A DNA stretch of 64,000 bases from Cytophagales bacterium (GTDB lineage Bacteria; Bacteroidota; Bacteroidia; Cytophagales; Spirosomataceae), in contig JAAFJE010000004.1 in NCBI GenBank assembly GCA_013298025.1, forward strand, positions 62,001 through 126,000, in the 5' to 3' direction. Position 1 is the stretch's first letter; each line of letters opens with the position of its first letter. Shown here piece by piece: positions 18,017 to 27,772 of the stretch. The notes under the pieces were generated by a model that was given only the letters and a program-made list of their open reading frames with translations, searched no databases and was not told where the DNA came from. Position numbers and translations under genes: made by a program.

Positions 18017-18031
18017 TGATTGTTTTAATTG

Positions 18032-18136
18032 TTATGAAAAAGATAGAGTATCGTAACAACCATTGCAAGAAAGACAACAGGTTGTAAGAGCATAGCCGAA
18101 CGCCACCCCAGAAGGGATTGAATTGATAACTTTCAT
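18032..18136 (-). CDS. Possible 34-codon Cys-rich upstream reading frame
   Basis: ATG to TAA, beginning MKVINSIPSG and containing a cluster CCLSCNGC near residues 20-27. It is followed by the M19/DsbD leader motif and, about 150 bases on, by the DsbD-alpha-like gene. No similarity to a known protein was recognised. An overlapping second frame gives a hydrophobic peptide, MLLQPVVFLAMVVTILYL, so coding is not certain. If translated it could be a cysteine-sensing leader peptide; that is inference only. Confidence 0.25.
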   Translation of the reverse strand: MKVINSIPSGVAFGYALTTCCLSCNGCYDTLSFS

Positions 18137-18152
18137 TCTACAAATATTATGT

Positions 18153-18173
18153 CACTGTTGGTGGCTAACAGTG
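18153..18173. repeat. Short hairpin CACTGTT/AACAGTG
   Basis: A 7-bp stem with a 7-base loop, followed by GGTTTTTA on the plus strand. It lies just upstream of the Cys-rich frame and may mark the start of the leader or end a short plus-strand transcript. Confidence 0.35.
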
Positions 18174-18496
18174 GTTTTTATTAATCTATTAAGTATATAG
18201 ACAAAGTAAACTATTAAAAATCATAAATGCAACTAAATAGAAGTTTTTTTTTATTGAAAAAAATGTTTTAAGGCTAAAAACGACTTACTTACAAAGCATC
18301 TGGCATGAGAAAAACACGTCTAGTGCCATGAATAAACAAATAAAGTTCGAGATAGGAGAGGGCGTACTTTAATTGATAAGCTAGAGTGATTTTTGAAATT
18401 AACCTTTTTATTATCAATAACTTATGGCTTTTGGTGATTCATGATTCTACATGAGTACTTAGAAAAACGAAAACAGTTTGATAGCTAATGTTGTAA

Positions 18497-18526
18497 AAAG
18501 CCTTACGAGATTCCTCGTAAGGCTTT
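18497..18526 (-). terminator. Intrinsic terminator after the DUF1684 gene
   Basis: A perfect 13-bp stem (AAAGCCTTACGAG/CTCGTAAGGCTTT) with the loop ATTC is followed by TTTTACAA when read on the minus strand. It lies 40 bases after the DUF1684 stop codon and closes the SusCD/DoxX/TPR block. Confidence 0.85.
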
Positions 18527-18565
18527 GGGGCTTATCATCATGGTACTCTGTCTATCATATACAAA

Positions 18566-19447
18566 TCAGTGGTCGCCATAGCGTTTTTCGCCTGCGGTAA
18601 TGGCTACGGCTAATTTGTTTTCTTGCGTAGGCAAAGGACAAGTAGCAAAAGGCGTAAAAGCACAAGGCGGATTATAAGATTTGTTGAAATCTATGTACGT
18701 TACACCTTCGGCATCTGGGCCTGGCACGTCCAAAAATCTGCCACCACCGTAGCTTTCGTGTTTATTGGTCAAATCGCCAAATACAAAATGTAATCTTTCT
18801 TTTGTGCCAACGGCTTCTAAACTGTACTCTTTGCCATTTACTTTGAATACTAATTTGCCTGGAGATTCTTGCTCATAAGTACGACCCGTAATGTCTGTAA
18901 TTTTTAGTTTTTTACCCACAGTAGGAACAAACTGAGCTTTGATTTTCCAGTCTTCGCTGATAGGAAAGGTTTCGATTCCGTGAAAGTTTTTTACAGAAGG
19001 ACTTTCTAAATCACGTAAGCGAATGGCATATCTATCTCCTCGCTGAATGATAAACCATCTCAAAGATTTGTGCTTCAAAACGGTAGGTTTGCCTGTATAT
19101 GGAAATAATTCGACACGGCTAACCAATTCTTCTCCTTGGTAAACAGAAGCGTTTTTTTCTGCTTCAAATGTTACTTTGCCTTTGTTCAAAATTACTTTCC
19201 CAAGTACGGCATCGCTGTGGTCTGAAGGAAAAGCAATAGCATTTTTGGCATCGCCACCGATGGTGTTTACGCCTTCTTCAAGCCATAGTAAACCAACTAA
19301 ATTGAGCCAACCTTCTTCTTTTTTAAGGTCTTCTATGCGTTTTTGGTGCCAATTTTTGATTTCTTCCTGATAAGGAGTATCGCTTCTAAAAGCGAATCCC
19401 ACTATTGTCATCAATAGTGAAGCGAGGTAAATGATGTTTTTTTTCAT
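18566..19447 (-). CDS. DUF1684 family protein, exported
   Basis: 293 residues with an N-terminal signal (MKKNIIYLASLLMTIVGFAF). The DUF1684 signatures are strong: EEGWLNLVGLLWLEEGVNTIGG near the N-terminus, GGGRFLDVPGPDAEGVTYIDFNK in the last third, and YNPPCAFTPFATCPLPTQENKLAVAI near the end. The family is widespread, has no known activity, and usually keeps these two cysteine-containing segments. It is the last gene of a long operon that begins with SusC3/SusD3, 75 bases after the TPR gene, and is followed by a strong terminator. It likely acts in the periplasm on whatever this operon imports. Confidence 0.88.
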   Translation of the reverse strand: MKKNIIYLASLLMTIVGFAFRSDTPYQEEIKNWHQKRIEDLKKEEGWLNLVGLLWLEEGVNTIGGDAKNAIAFPSDHSDAVLGKVILNKGKVTFEAEKNASVYQGEELVSRVELFPYTGKPTVLKHKSLRWFIIQRGDRYAIRLRDLESPSVKNFHGIETFPISEDWKIKAQFVPTVGKKLKITDITGRTYEQESPGKLVFKVNGKEYSLEAVGTKERLHFVFGDLTNKHESYGGGRFLDVPGPDAEGVTYIDFNKSYNPPCAFTPFATCPLPTQENKLAVAITAGEKRYGDH

Positions 19448-19522
19448 GGTTATTGATAATTAGATTTCAGTTGCTGATTAATGCGATTCAAAAAAACGTA
19501 TTGATGAAGAGTGTTTGTTGTT

Positions 19523-21262
19523 TTAGAGTGGAAAGAGCGATTTGTCGCCAAATGCTATCACCTCTGCAAGATGTTTGGCGTTTTCTTCTGCTTTTGCAGT
19601 ATCGCCTTTTTGCTTATATACTTTATAAAGTCCCCAGTAGGCATTGGCTGTATGAGGGTGTCGTTTGAGTAAAGCCTGATAGGTTTCTATGGCTTTGGTA
19701 AAATTGCCTGCTTTCAGATACGTTTCGCCCAAGCTGATTAAGACAGGTCTAGCATAAGTTGGTGGCTCGCTGTAGCCTAAATCTTCCTCTTTTTGATGAG
19801 CTTTTTCCAATATCGAAATGGCTTCTTGATACTTCTTTTCGGCGGTTTTGATATTACCTTGTAATTCTAAAGAAGCCACATTCAAGTCGGCAAGTCTTTT
19901 GGCTGAAACAACATCCTGAGCGTTGTTTTGATTACTGTTTCGCCAAAGTGAAGCATCCAGTGCATCGGCATATTGCTTGGCTTCGTCGATTCGGTTGTTT
20001 TTGGCGGCATCCATTCCTAATGCAAAAAACCTAAGCCCTTCTTTGTAAGCAATGGCTTTTGGCGTAAACAAGCTATCATCATCAATTTTGATGGCAGCTA
20101 ACTTGTCGGCTGCTTTTTTATAAAAACCAAAACAAAGCTCCATTTTAGCCGGAGCAATTACGCCTTGATAAAAGAAACGTCCTTCGTATTTACGTTTTCT
20201 TTCCTTGCTTGCTGGCATATTTTGTAACTTTTCAGCATAGTATAAAGCCGTTGAATAGCGTCCGTCTTCGGCACAATTTGACAGTAAGTAATTGATATTG
20301 TGGATATAATTCCAAGTATCTACTTCTGGCATTTTGAATTGCTTCATGTAAATAGAATCTACTTTCACCGCCGCTACAAAAGCATCGAATGCTTTACGAT
20401 AGTCGCCCAATTTGTAATACACATGGCCCGGCATGTGTACCATGTGTCCTGAATTATTAGCCAACTTTGGTAGCTTTTCCGAACTTTCAAGGGCTTGTTC
20501 TGGACAACAATTTTCTTTCAAGTGAATCCAATAATGATGTGCTGCCGCATTGTCGGGATGTGTTCTTAGAATATCTTTTAGTAAATATTCGGCATATAAT
20601 TGTCCCTCACGAGGCACCATTTTGGCATCATAACCGCCCATTTTACTGAGGGCTAAAAACAATTTAGTATCAAGGTCATCAGGGTACTTGTCGATGATTT
20701 GCTCTAATTTTTTCTGATACAAAGCTTTTCCTCCGTCAGCTTCTGAATCTCTGGCTAAAATGGCTTCGGCATAATTGCGTTCACGGTCATCGGCTTTTTC
20801 TTTGAGTTGCTTCAATTTTTTCAAAGCAAGCTTTTGGTCGTACTTAAATTCATCTCCTTCGATAGCTCCGATGGCACTGTACAAACCATAATAAGGCATT
20901 ATTGCCGTAGAATCGTAACGAATCGCTTCTTTGAAAGCTCGGTATGCTTCAAAATCCCAAAAACAATGCAAGAGAGCAATGCCTTGATTGAAAAACTCCT
21001 GTGTTTTTGCCGACTTCGTGTTTATCTTGAAATCCGCTTTGCCGATGCCTTGTAAAATTTGGGCAGGTGGCAAATTAGGCACATAAGCCGTTTCTTTCCG
21101 ATAATCTAAAATATGTTCAAGATGGCTATGGTTATCATGGCTTTCTCCATCATGTACTTCGTGTTGATGCTGGCTGTGTTTGTCGGTACTTTCGGTTTGT
21201 CGCACTCTTTGCGACGACGCTCCGAAACTTAGCAAACACAAAAGAAAAATTAGATACTTCAT
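19523..21262 (-). CDS. Exported TPR protein with a His-rich N-terminus
   Basis: About 579 residues from MKYLIFLLCLLSFGASSQ (signal peptide). Straight after it is a His/Glu/Asp-rich stretch with at least nine histidines, for example HSQHQHEVHDGESHDNHSH, a possible metal-binding tail. The rest is tetratricopeptide-like and belongs to a common uncharacterised family recognised by AIMPYYGLYSAIG, HHYWIHLKENCCPEQA and GHMVHMPGHVYYKLGDYRKA. The conserved histidines in the last motif suggest more than protein binding. Classical TPRs lie near the C-terminus (LGETYLKAGNFTKAIETYQA). It follows SusD2 in the operon and precedes DUF1684, suggesting a periplasmic role. Confidence 0.8.
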   Translation of the reverse strand: MKYLIFLLCLLSFGASSQRVRQTESTDKHSQHQHEVHDGESHDNHSHLEHILDYRKETAYVPNLPPAQILQGIGKADFKINTKSAKTQEFFNQGIALLHCFWDFEAYRAFKEAIRYDSTAIMPYYGLYSAIGAIEGDEFKYDQKLALKKLKQLKEKADDRERNYAEAILARDSEADGGKALYQKKLEQIIDKYPDDLDTKLFLALSKMGGYDAKMVPREGQLYAEYLLKDILRTHPDNAAAHHYWIHLKENCCPEQALESSEKLPKLANNSGHMVHMPGHVYYKLGDYRKAFDAFVAAVKVDSIYMKQFKMPEVDTWNYIHNINYLLSNCAEDGRYSTALYYAEKLQNMPASKERKRKYEGRFFYQGVIAPAKMELCFGFYKKAADKLAAIKIDDDSLFTPKAIAYKEGLRFFALGMDAAKNNRIDEAKQYADALDASLWRNSNQNNAQDVVSAKRLADLNVASLELQGNIKTAEKKYQEAISILEKAHQKEEDLGYSEPPTYARPVLISLGETYLKAGNFTKAIETYQALLKRHPHTANAYWGLYKVYKQKGDTAKAEENAKHLAEVIAFGDKSLFPL

Positions 21263-21319
21263 TCGATGGTTTTGTTGAGTAAACCCAAGTATCAATTGAT
21301 ACTTGGGTAAATGAACTGC

Positions 21320-22780
21320 TTATTGAAGCAATAATTTATTCGTAACAATTTCTACGTTTGGTAACGGGAAAATGTAATTTGTTTGCGATGGCTCTACGGC
21401 TGGAGCTGTCAACGAGCTACTGGCTTTGGCAGGAATGGTCAATAAATTGCGTAGTAAATCGTTCGAGCGGAAGCCTTCGCCCAATAATTCGATACGTCTT
21501 TCTTTCAAAATGGTATTGACCAAAGCGGTTTGTGTACTGATACTGCTTTCTGGGAAAGTATAAGTAGCATCCGAGCGATTGCGAACTGCCTTTAATAACT
21601 CCACAGCTTTGGCTAAATCGCCTGTACGAGCCGCCGCTTCTGCGTAATTTAGTAATACTTCCGAGTAACGAATGATAGGCAAATAATCCAAGAAAGGCGA
21701 AGGTTTGCTGTACTTCGTCAAGAATTGAACGCCCGAAGCTGTACGAGCAAAGGTTCTTCTTAAATCGGTTGATTTCCATTCGGTATCTCCCCAAATACCT
21801 GTTGGGTTCAAGTTGTACTCTGAATTGGCATTGAATACATAAGGAAAAGAAGACTGCCCCGTTACGTTGTCTAATTCAGTCATTGGCACTGATAAAATAG
21901 ATTCTGTACTGGTATAATTGGTCGTGAAAATTTCCACAATGTTTTGTAATTTATGGTTCACACCCGTTGATGCTGAGAACGGAGCTGATGTTGAAACAAT
22001 CTTTTTCGCTTCTTCGATTACTTTTGCATAATTGCCAGAATTGAGGTAAACTCTTGTTTTTAAGGCAATTGCCGTGTTTTTGTGAGCTCTTGTAGTATTC
22101 AACAAACTTGAGGAATAAGTACTTGGCAAGTCTGCTTCGGCTTCGTCTAAATCTTTGATGATTTGGGCATATACTTCTGCTACTGTACTTCTTTTCAAAT
22201 CATTATTGGCTGTACTTGTTTCAGCCTGTAATCGCAAGGGCAAGCCCGGAGAAGCACCTTTGTTTTCGTTATAAGGACGAGCATACAAAGTCACTAAGCT
22301 GAAATAGCTCAAGGCTCTTAAAAACTTGGCTTCTGCAATATATTGCTTGGTAAGTGTTGCACTTACTTTGGTCGGATTATCATTTAATCCTTTGATAACA
22401 ATATTGGCATTATTAATGGCTGTATAGGCCGCTCCCCAAAAACCTGCCACAAAGTTTGAACCTGAGTTTAACGTCTGGTTCCATGCTTCATAAGCCGTAA
22501 AAGTATTGCTGGTACGGTTGATAAATTCTTCGCCACGGGCTTCGCTATAGATGAAATAATTACCGCCATAGAAATTACCACTTTTGACAGATTTATAAAT
22601 CCCGTTGACTAAGCCTAAAATTCTATCAGGCGTATCAAAAGCATTTTCACCAGAAATAGCCGTAGCAGGCGAAGGGTTCAAGTATTCCTTATCGTTGCAA
22701 GCCGTTGTTAATAATAATAAACCTAAGCAAAGTGTGCTACCGAAGCGAGTGATTTTTGTATGTTTTATTGATTTTTTCAT
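21320..22780 (-). CDS. SusD/RagB-family outer-membrane lipoprotein (SusD2)
   Basis: About 486 residues from MKKSIKHTKI; a start nine codons earlier is also possible. The lipoprotein signal ends LLLLTTAC (Cys28). SusD features are AKFLRALSYFSLVTLYARPY, TAIALKTRVYLNSGNYAKVI, LPIIRYSEVLLNYAEAAARTG and KERRIELLGEGFRSNDLLR. It is closely related to SusD1 (shared EARGEEF/EQRGDEF segment, shared C-terminal motifs), more than to SusD3. It lies 44 bases after SusC2. Confidence 0.95.
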   Translation of the reverse strand: MKKSIKHTKITRFGSTLCLGLLLLTTACNDKEYLNPSPATAISGENAFDTPDRILGLVNGIYKSVKSGNFYGGNYFIYSEARGEEFINRTSNTFTAYEAWNQTLNSGSNFVAGFWGAAYTAINNANIVIKGLNDNPTKVSATLTKQYIAEAKFLRALSYFSLVTLYARPYNENKGASPGLPLRLQAETSTANNDLKRSTVAEVYAQIIKDLDEAEADLPSTYSSSLLNTTRAHKNTAIALKTRVYLNSGNYAKVIEEAKKIVSTSAPFSASTGVNHKLQNIVEIFTTNYTSTESILSVPMTELDNVTGQSSFPYVFNANSEYNLNPTGIWGDTEWKSTDLRRTFARTASGVQFLTKYSKPSPFLDYLPIIRYSEVLLNYAEAAARTGDLAKAVELLKAVRNRSDATYTFPESSISTQTALVNTILKERRIELLGEGFRSNDLLRNLLTIPAKASSSLTAPAVEPSQTNYIFPLPNVEIVTNKLLLQ

Positions 22781-22824
22781 GCCCAATTTGTTTTTGTTGA
22801 TGTTCATTTACACGTTGTGTTTAA

Positions 22825-25800
22825 TTAAAATCCGATGTTTACGCCCAATGTAAAGGTTCTTGCTTGTCCAACAGAGTTTTTCTCAACACCCGGTGTTGTG
22901 TTCGAGTTACCGTTTACAGATGATTCTGGGTCTGTTCCTGTATAGCCTGTCAACAAGAACAAGTTTGAACCTTGTCCATACACACGAATAGAGCTTGCAC
23001 CGATTTTGCTAACCAATGCCGCAGGTAATCTATACCCAAGCGATAGGTTTTGTAAACGCAAGAAGTCACCTTTTTCGGCATTGGTAGAAACAGGGAATGA
23101 AGAGCCACTTGATAATTGGTCATTGTAAACCAATCTTGGAATATCAGTGATGTCTCCTGGTTTTTGCCAGCGATTCAAAATCTCAGTTGAGTTATTATAA
23201 GCACGTTGGTCAAGAAGCGTAGCACGAGTACCGTTCATGATATAATTACCGCCAGAGAAAGATAAATTGATACCTAAATCAAAATTGCCATATTTGAAAT
23301 TATTAGAAAAACCACCGTACCAAGTAGGAAGAGCGTTACCAATCAAGTAATAATCTGCCCCTGTAATGGCTGGTGCTTTTGTTCCGTCTAAATACGTCCA
23401 TTGGCTTTGTCCCGGCAATACAACTTGGCTGTATTGTACTTGTTCGCCTTTGGCATTGATAAAAATTCTTTGCCCATTAGCAGGGTTTACGCCAGCCGTT
23501 TTTGCTCCGTACAAACTTCCCACAGAGTAACCCACTCTTGTAATATTGGTGGTTTCATACGATACGTGCGTTGTACCGATAATGTCGGTATTTCCTTCGG
23601 CTAAAGCAGTTACTTTGTTTGATAATTTGGTGAAATTCAATGAAGTATTCCACGAGAAAGCTCCTTTGTTAATTACATTCGCTGTAATGCCCAATTCAAT
23701 ACCACGGTTGTACATTGAACCTACGTTTCCAAGAATGGCATTGCCCGGAATACCTTTTGATACCGCTTGCGGAGCACTCAAAATCAAACCGTTTACATCG
23801 TTATTGAAGTAGGTTAGTTCTATTTGAATACGATTGTTTAATAAAGCTAAATCTGCTCCGATGTTGGTTTGGTCACTGGTTTCCCAACCTAAGTTGGCGT
23901 TGCCTGCCTGAGAAATGGCCCAAGTAGCGGCACTTCCGTACAATGAACCACTGTATAGCTCAAGCGAACTGTAAGCATCACTTAAATTTCCATTTCCTAC
24001 ACGACCCCAGCTTGCTCTTAATTTTACATTGTTCAAGACATTTGAAATTGAGGATTCTTTGAAGAATGGTTCTTCTGAAACAGCCCAACCACCAGAAACA
24101 CCACCAAAGTTTCCGTACTTTTTACCAGTACCCAAAGCAGAGTTTCCATCACGACGGAAGTTGAAAGTAAGGAAGTATTTTTTGTTGTAATCGTAAGTCA
24201 AACGAGAGAAAAACGAAAGGAAAGCTCTTTCGCTAAGGTCATTGTTGCTGGCAGCAATTGCACCCCAGTTTCCTTGATAATTTTCAAAGAATGGGTCAGC
24301 ACTTTGGGTTCTTGATGCCCCCCATGAATTATAATTAAATTTCTGAATATCATATCCCAACAATGCCGACACATTGTGTTTATCTGCAAAAGTTGTGTTA
24401 TAATTCAGCGTACTTGTCCAGTTCCAGTTATCTCTTACCGCCGAAACGTTGGTAGCATTTCCTCTGCTTGAAAAACCATTGCCTTGAATTGGGCTATCAT
24501 AGCTATAAGTATCTGTTCTGAGGCGGTCGATGGCGTAAGTAGTAGTAAAGTCTAAATTTTTGTACAATTTAGCTACTGCGGCAAAGCTGGCAATCACACG
24601 GTCGTTTTCAGAAGTATAGCGGTTTTCGTTGAGCAAGGCTACTGGATTTCCCCAGTTACTTACAAATTTATTGTTGCCAACACCAATCGTATTAGGGCTT
24701 GCAGGATTCACATTATAAGTCCCATCAGCATTGTACGCCGCAACGTTGGGTGGCAAAGCAATAGCCAAACGGGCTGCACCTACCAAGAAAAAGTTAGAGT
24801 TTTGTAATGACCCTGAGTACGGAGATTGGTTGAAACTTGTGTTATAAGAAAGGCTACCTTTCAATTTCAACCAACTTGTAATTTCTTGGTCAATATTAAA
24901 ACGAGCAGATTTTCTCTTAAATTCGTTGGTTACTAAAAAGCCTTTTTGGTCGGTATAATTGGCTGAAAAGTAATACGAAGTACTTGGCGTTCCGCCCGAA
25001 ACACTCACATTGTGGTTTTGTGAAGTACCTGTTTGGTAGATATAATCATACCAACGGGTATCTATTGGATTGTTGTTGGCATCATAATTAGGAAAAAATA
25101 GTGCTGATGCTACGTTATCGTTATTGGCATTTCCACCCAAAATTTTAGCATTCAAAACAGCCTCATTTTTAATAGCGATAAATTGTTCAGCATTCAATAC
25201 TTTGGGCAAACGCACTACGTCTGAAACACCTGTCCAGCTTTCAATATTTACTCTTGGTTTTCCTGCTTTTCCTCTTTTTGTAGTAATTAACAATACACCT
25301 GCTGCCGCTCTTGAACCGTAAATTGCCGTAGATGCTGCATCTTTTAATACGTCAATTGATTCAATATCAGCAGGGTTAATATCGCCAAGTGGGTTGTTAG
25401 GTACAGCCGTACTGGTAGAAACGTTTCCTGTATTAATCGGAATACCATCTACTACTACCAAAGGATATGAACTTAATGAAATAGAGTTTACCCCACGAAT
25501 CCGAATTACTGGGGGGTTGTTCAATACACCATTGGGCGAGGCAACACTTACCCCAGCCGCACGACCAGACAAGGCTTGGTCGAAACTTTGGATAGGCTGT
25601 TCTTTGATGGCTTCGCCCGAAACCCTTGCTGCCGAACCTGTAAACTCTGCTTTGGTTTGTGTTCCATAGCCTACTACTCTTACTTCTGCCAATTCTTTAT
25701 TTGATTGAACTAAATCTATGGAAATAATAGACTGATTGCCCACGGCTTTTTCAATACTGCCATAACCAATAAAAGAAAAGACTAAAGTAGCTTTTTCAGA

Positions 25801-25998
25801 GGCATTGATTTTATAAAAGCCTTTTTGGTCAGTTACTGTACCCGTATTTGTGCCTTTGACCAAAACCGTTACACCGGGCAGTACATCGCCAGTTTCTTTG
25901 TCTTTCACTGTCCCTGTAACGCTTTTTATTTGAGCAAACAAGGAGGTTGATAAACTCAATAAAAAGTAAGTGATGATGTGTAATTTTTTGTTCTTCAT
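22825..25998 (-). CDS. SusC/RagA-family TonB-dependent transporter (SusC2)
   Basis: 1057 residues: signal peptide (MKNKKLHIITYFLLSLSTSL), carboxypeptidase-like domain (VTGTVKDKETGDVLPGVTV), TonB-box-like LAEVRVVGYGTQ, plug (VIRIRGVNSISL, LVVVDGIPI, IESIDVLKDAASTAIYGSRA) and a barrel ending FTLGVNIGF. There is no STN domain. The plug and many barrel segments parallel SusC1, so the two SusCD pairs look like duplicates now in different operons. It is fifth in the operon, 82 bases after the second DoxX-like gene; no convincing promoter was seen in that gap. Confidence 0.95.
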   Translation of the reverse strand: MKNKKLHIITYFLLSLSTSLFAQIKSVTGTVKDKETGDVLPGVTVLVKGTNTGTVTDQKGFYKINASEKATLVFSFIGYGSIEKAVGNQSIISIDLVQSNKELAEVRVVGYGTQTKAEFTGSAARVSGEAIKEQPIQSFDQALSGRAAGVSVASPNGVLNNPPVIRIRGVNSISLSSYPLVVVDGIPINTGNVSTSTAVPNNPLGDINPADIESIDVLKDAASTAIYGSRAAAGVLLITTKRGKAGKPRVNIESWTGVSDVVRLPKVLNAEQFIAIKNEAVLNAKILGGNANNDNVASALFFPNYDANNNPIDTRWYDYIYQTGTSQNHNVSVSGGTPSTSYYFSANYTDQKGFLVTNEFKRKSARFNIDQEITSWLKLKGSLSYNTSFNQSPYSGSLQNSNFFLVGAARLAIALPPNVAAYNADGTYNVNPASPNTIGVGNNKFVSNWGNPVALLNENRYTSENDRVIASFAAVAKLYKNLDFTTTYAIDRLRTDTYSYDSPIQGNGFSSRGNATNVSAVRDNWNWTSTLNYNTTFADKHNVSALLGYDIQKFNYNSWGASRTQSADPFFENYQGNWGAIAASNNDLSERAFLSFFSRLTYDYNKKYFLTFNFRRDGNSALGTGKKYGNFGGVSGGWAVSEEPFFKESSISNVLNNVKLRASWGRVGNGNLSDAYSSLELYSGSLYGSAATWAISQAGNANLGWETSDQTNIGADLALLNNRIQIELTYFNNDVNGLILSAPQAVSKGIPGNAILGNVGSMYNRGIELGITANVINKGAFSWNTSLNFTKLSNKVTALAEGNTDIIGTTHVSYETTNITRVGYSVGSLYGAKTAGVNPANGQRIFINAKGEQVQYSQVVLPGQSQWTYLDGTKAPAITGADYYLIGNALPTWYGGFSNNFKYGNFDLGINLSFSGGNYIMNGTRATLLDQRAYNNSTEILNRWQKPGDITDIPRLVYNDQLSSGSSFPVSTNAEKGDFLRLQNLSLGYRLPAALVSKIGASSIRVYGQGSNLFLLTGYTGTDPESSVNGNSNTTPGVEKNSVGQARTFTLGVNIGF

Positions 25999-26080
25999 GC
26001 GATTTTGTTATAAGAAGTGTTAAATAAATAAGGGATTTGAACTTGCTGAAATACAGCAAGCTCAAATCAAAAAATATAAT

Positions 26081-27748
26081 TTAGTTGTACTTACCCGCTT
26101 CCAAAGTACTTCTTGAAAGTGCGTATTTTTTGGTATATCTGTCTAAAGTAACATGGATAGAATCTTTGTTTTCGTCGATACCCGAAAGCAAAATTCTATT
26201 GCCGCCATTCAGTACAGTATATTTTAAAATCAAACGCTTGCGTTCGACTGGTTTGCTTTCAGCTTTGATACCTTTGGTTCTTCGTGCCGAGCGTGCAATT
26301 GGCTCTATTTTAGCATCTTCATCGCCAATGACAGCCAACGATTCTTTCGGAATCCAGTTGTCTGTTGCCTTTTCTGCTTTTGCTTTCTTTTTAGCCAATA
26401 CTTCTGGTGCATTTCCTTTCAAATTGAAATCCCCTCTGTTGCCTAAAAACTCACGGTTTTCGGCATTTCTTGCACCTCGGTTTTTATCTTGCAAATACAA
26501 AATCTTGCGTACTGTATCGGCTTCGTAATAAAATACCCTTTGTCCGCCTGCTACGCCTGTTAGCTCAAACGTTCGGTTGATGTCACGCATGGGTGCTCCG
26601 CCTCCGTTTGATAAATCCAGTTCCACAGGTTTATTTACTTTGAAGGTTAAGGTTGTCCATTTTTCAAACGTAGCCTGTTGCCAACGTGTGGTATCCAAAG
26701 GATTATAAGGCAAAACCTGTCCGTTTAATTTGAATTCCGTTACATGATAATTGCCACGCAAAGCAGCAATGCCTTTCTGAGCAGGTTGTTTGTAAGGGTC
26801 ATACAAGAAATTGACAACTGCCAAATACGTAAACACGGGCAAAAACAAGATGATAACAAAGCTTTTTAGACTGATGCGAGCAATGCGTTGCCAAGCTTTG
26901 TCAAAAGTTGGGTAAAAATGGAAAGGGATTGTCAGCTTTTCTTGAATTAAAAGTCTATACAAATCTGGAATATAGTCAATTAATAAAAAGGCTGAAAACA
27001 ACACAAAATAAGAGCTATACACGTGTACGCCACCATCATAGGCAAAGTTTACATACACAATGTCGGCTAACGCACCGAAGAGTAATACAGCTCCCCAAAA
27101 TGTAGTTACTCGGAAAAACAATAATGCTCCAGCAGCTACTTCAACCACACCCGTAAATACTTCGTACCAAGGCACAATACCGATAGAAAGCCAGTAAATT
27201 TTCTGCAAAGTCAAATCTCCAAAATTGGTATTCAGAACGCCCCATGACGGATAAGGTAATTGTGTGGGTGTGAGTTTGGTAAACCCAAAACCAATAATAC
27301 CGATACCAGCACGATAGCGTACCAATACTCTTAGCCAATAATTCAAAAGGTTGTATTCACGGGCTTCTTTTTTGGTAAAATAGGCAATCGCCGACCAGAT
27401 TCCCCCAACCACTACGGAAAAAATGAAGGTAATAATCCACACTGCATAGCCGTTGAGCGATGAGCCAAAAATTTTGTTACCAAAGAAATTTAAACCCGAA
27501 CCAAAACGAGCAATATCGTACAAATCTCGATAATGCAAATGCAACCAGTCGAAAGAGAAAATCTCTGTGTACCAGTCTAAAGTATTAGGAAAAGACATGG
27601 CAATAAAAAATACAAAAGCTATCCTAAAAAGGATTTTTTGCCACGGCTTCCATGCCTTTGGCGAAGCGATTTGAGACGCTTCTGATGAGTTTTCGGGCAA
27701 TTCAGTACCCAAATTCTCTTGTATTATGTTTAGATTTGAATTAGACAT
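26081..27748 (-). CDS. DoxX-like membrane protein with C-terminal domain and basic insertion (paralogue 2)
   Basis: 555 residues. The membrane part (residues about 30-330) parallels the other two DoxX-like proteins, including LNYWLRVLVRYRAGIGIIGF and NFGDLTLQKIYWLSIGIVPWYEV. The soluble domain has YHVTEFKLNGQVLPYNPLD and TTRWQQATFEKWTTLTFK. Unlike its paralogues, it carries an insertion of about 85 residues rich in Lys, Ala and Arg (KKKAKAEKATDNW, ARSARRTKGIKAESK) before the last strands (DSIHVTLDRYTKKYALS). It lies between the third DoxX-like gene and SusC2 in one operon. Function unknown. Confidence 0.75.
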   Translation of the reverse strand: MSNSNLNIIQENLGTELPENSSEASQIASPKAWKPWQKILFRIAFVFFIAMSFPNTLDWYTEIFSFDWLHLHYRDLYDIARFGSGLNFFGNKIFGSSLNGYAVWIITFIFSVVVGGIWSAIAYFTKKEAREYNLLNYWLRVLVRYRAGIGIIGFGFTKLTPTQLPYPSWGVLNTNFGDLTLQKIYWLSIGIVPWYEVFTGVVEVAAGALLFFRVTTFWGAVLLFGALADIVYVNFAYDGGVHVYSSYFVLFSAFLLIDYIPDLYRLLIQEKLTIPFHFYPTFDKAWQRIARISLKSFVIILFLPVFTYLAVVNFLYDPYKQPAQKGIAALRGNYHVTEFKLNGQVLPYNPLDTTRWQQATFEKWTTLTFKVNKPVELDLSNGGGAPMRDINRTFELTGVAGGQRVFYYEADTVRKILYLQDKNRGARNAENREFLGNRGDFNLKGNAPEVLAKKKAKAEKATDNWIPKESLAVIGDEDAKIEPIARSARRTKGIKAESKPVERKRLILKYTVLNGGNRILLSGIDENKDSIHVTLDRYTKKYALSRSTLEAGKYN

Positions 27749-27772
27749 CTTGATTAGAATTTATGGGATGAA

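Larger units (their letters stand above)
17881..18565. other. Long intergenic region between two minus-strand transcription blocks
   Basis: It holds the terminator of the upstream SusCD/TPR/DUF1684 block at its right end, then about 300 bases of AT-rich sequence with no recognised gene. The leader of the DsbD-alpha operon follows. That leader has a Cys-rich upstream frame, a D-arm-like palindrome followed by TGGTTCGA (17989-18016), and a small hairpin GACTC/GAGTC (17961-17973). No full TAnnTTTG promoter with a spaced TTTG was found on the minus strand. Confidence 0.5.

Noticed and set aside
17881-18136. Possible IS or transposon remnant in the DsbD operon leader
   Set aside because: No terminal inverted repeats, target duplications or transposase fragments were found; leader structure explains the sequence better.
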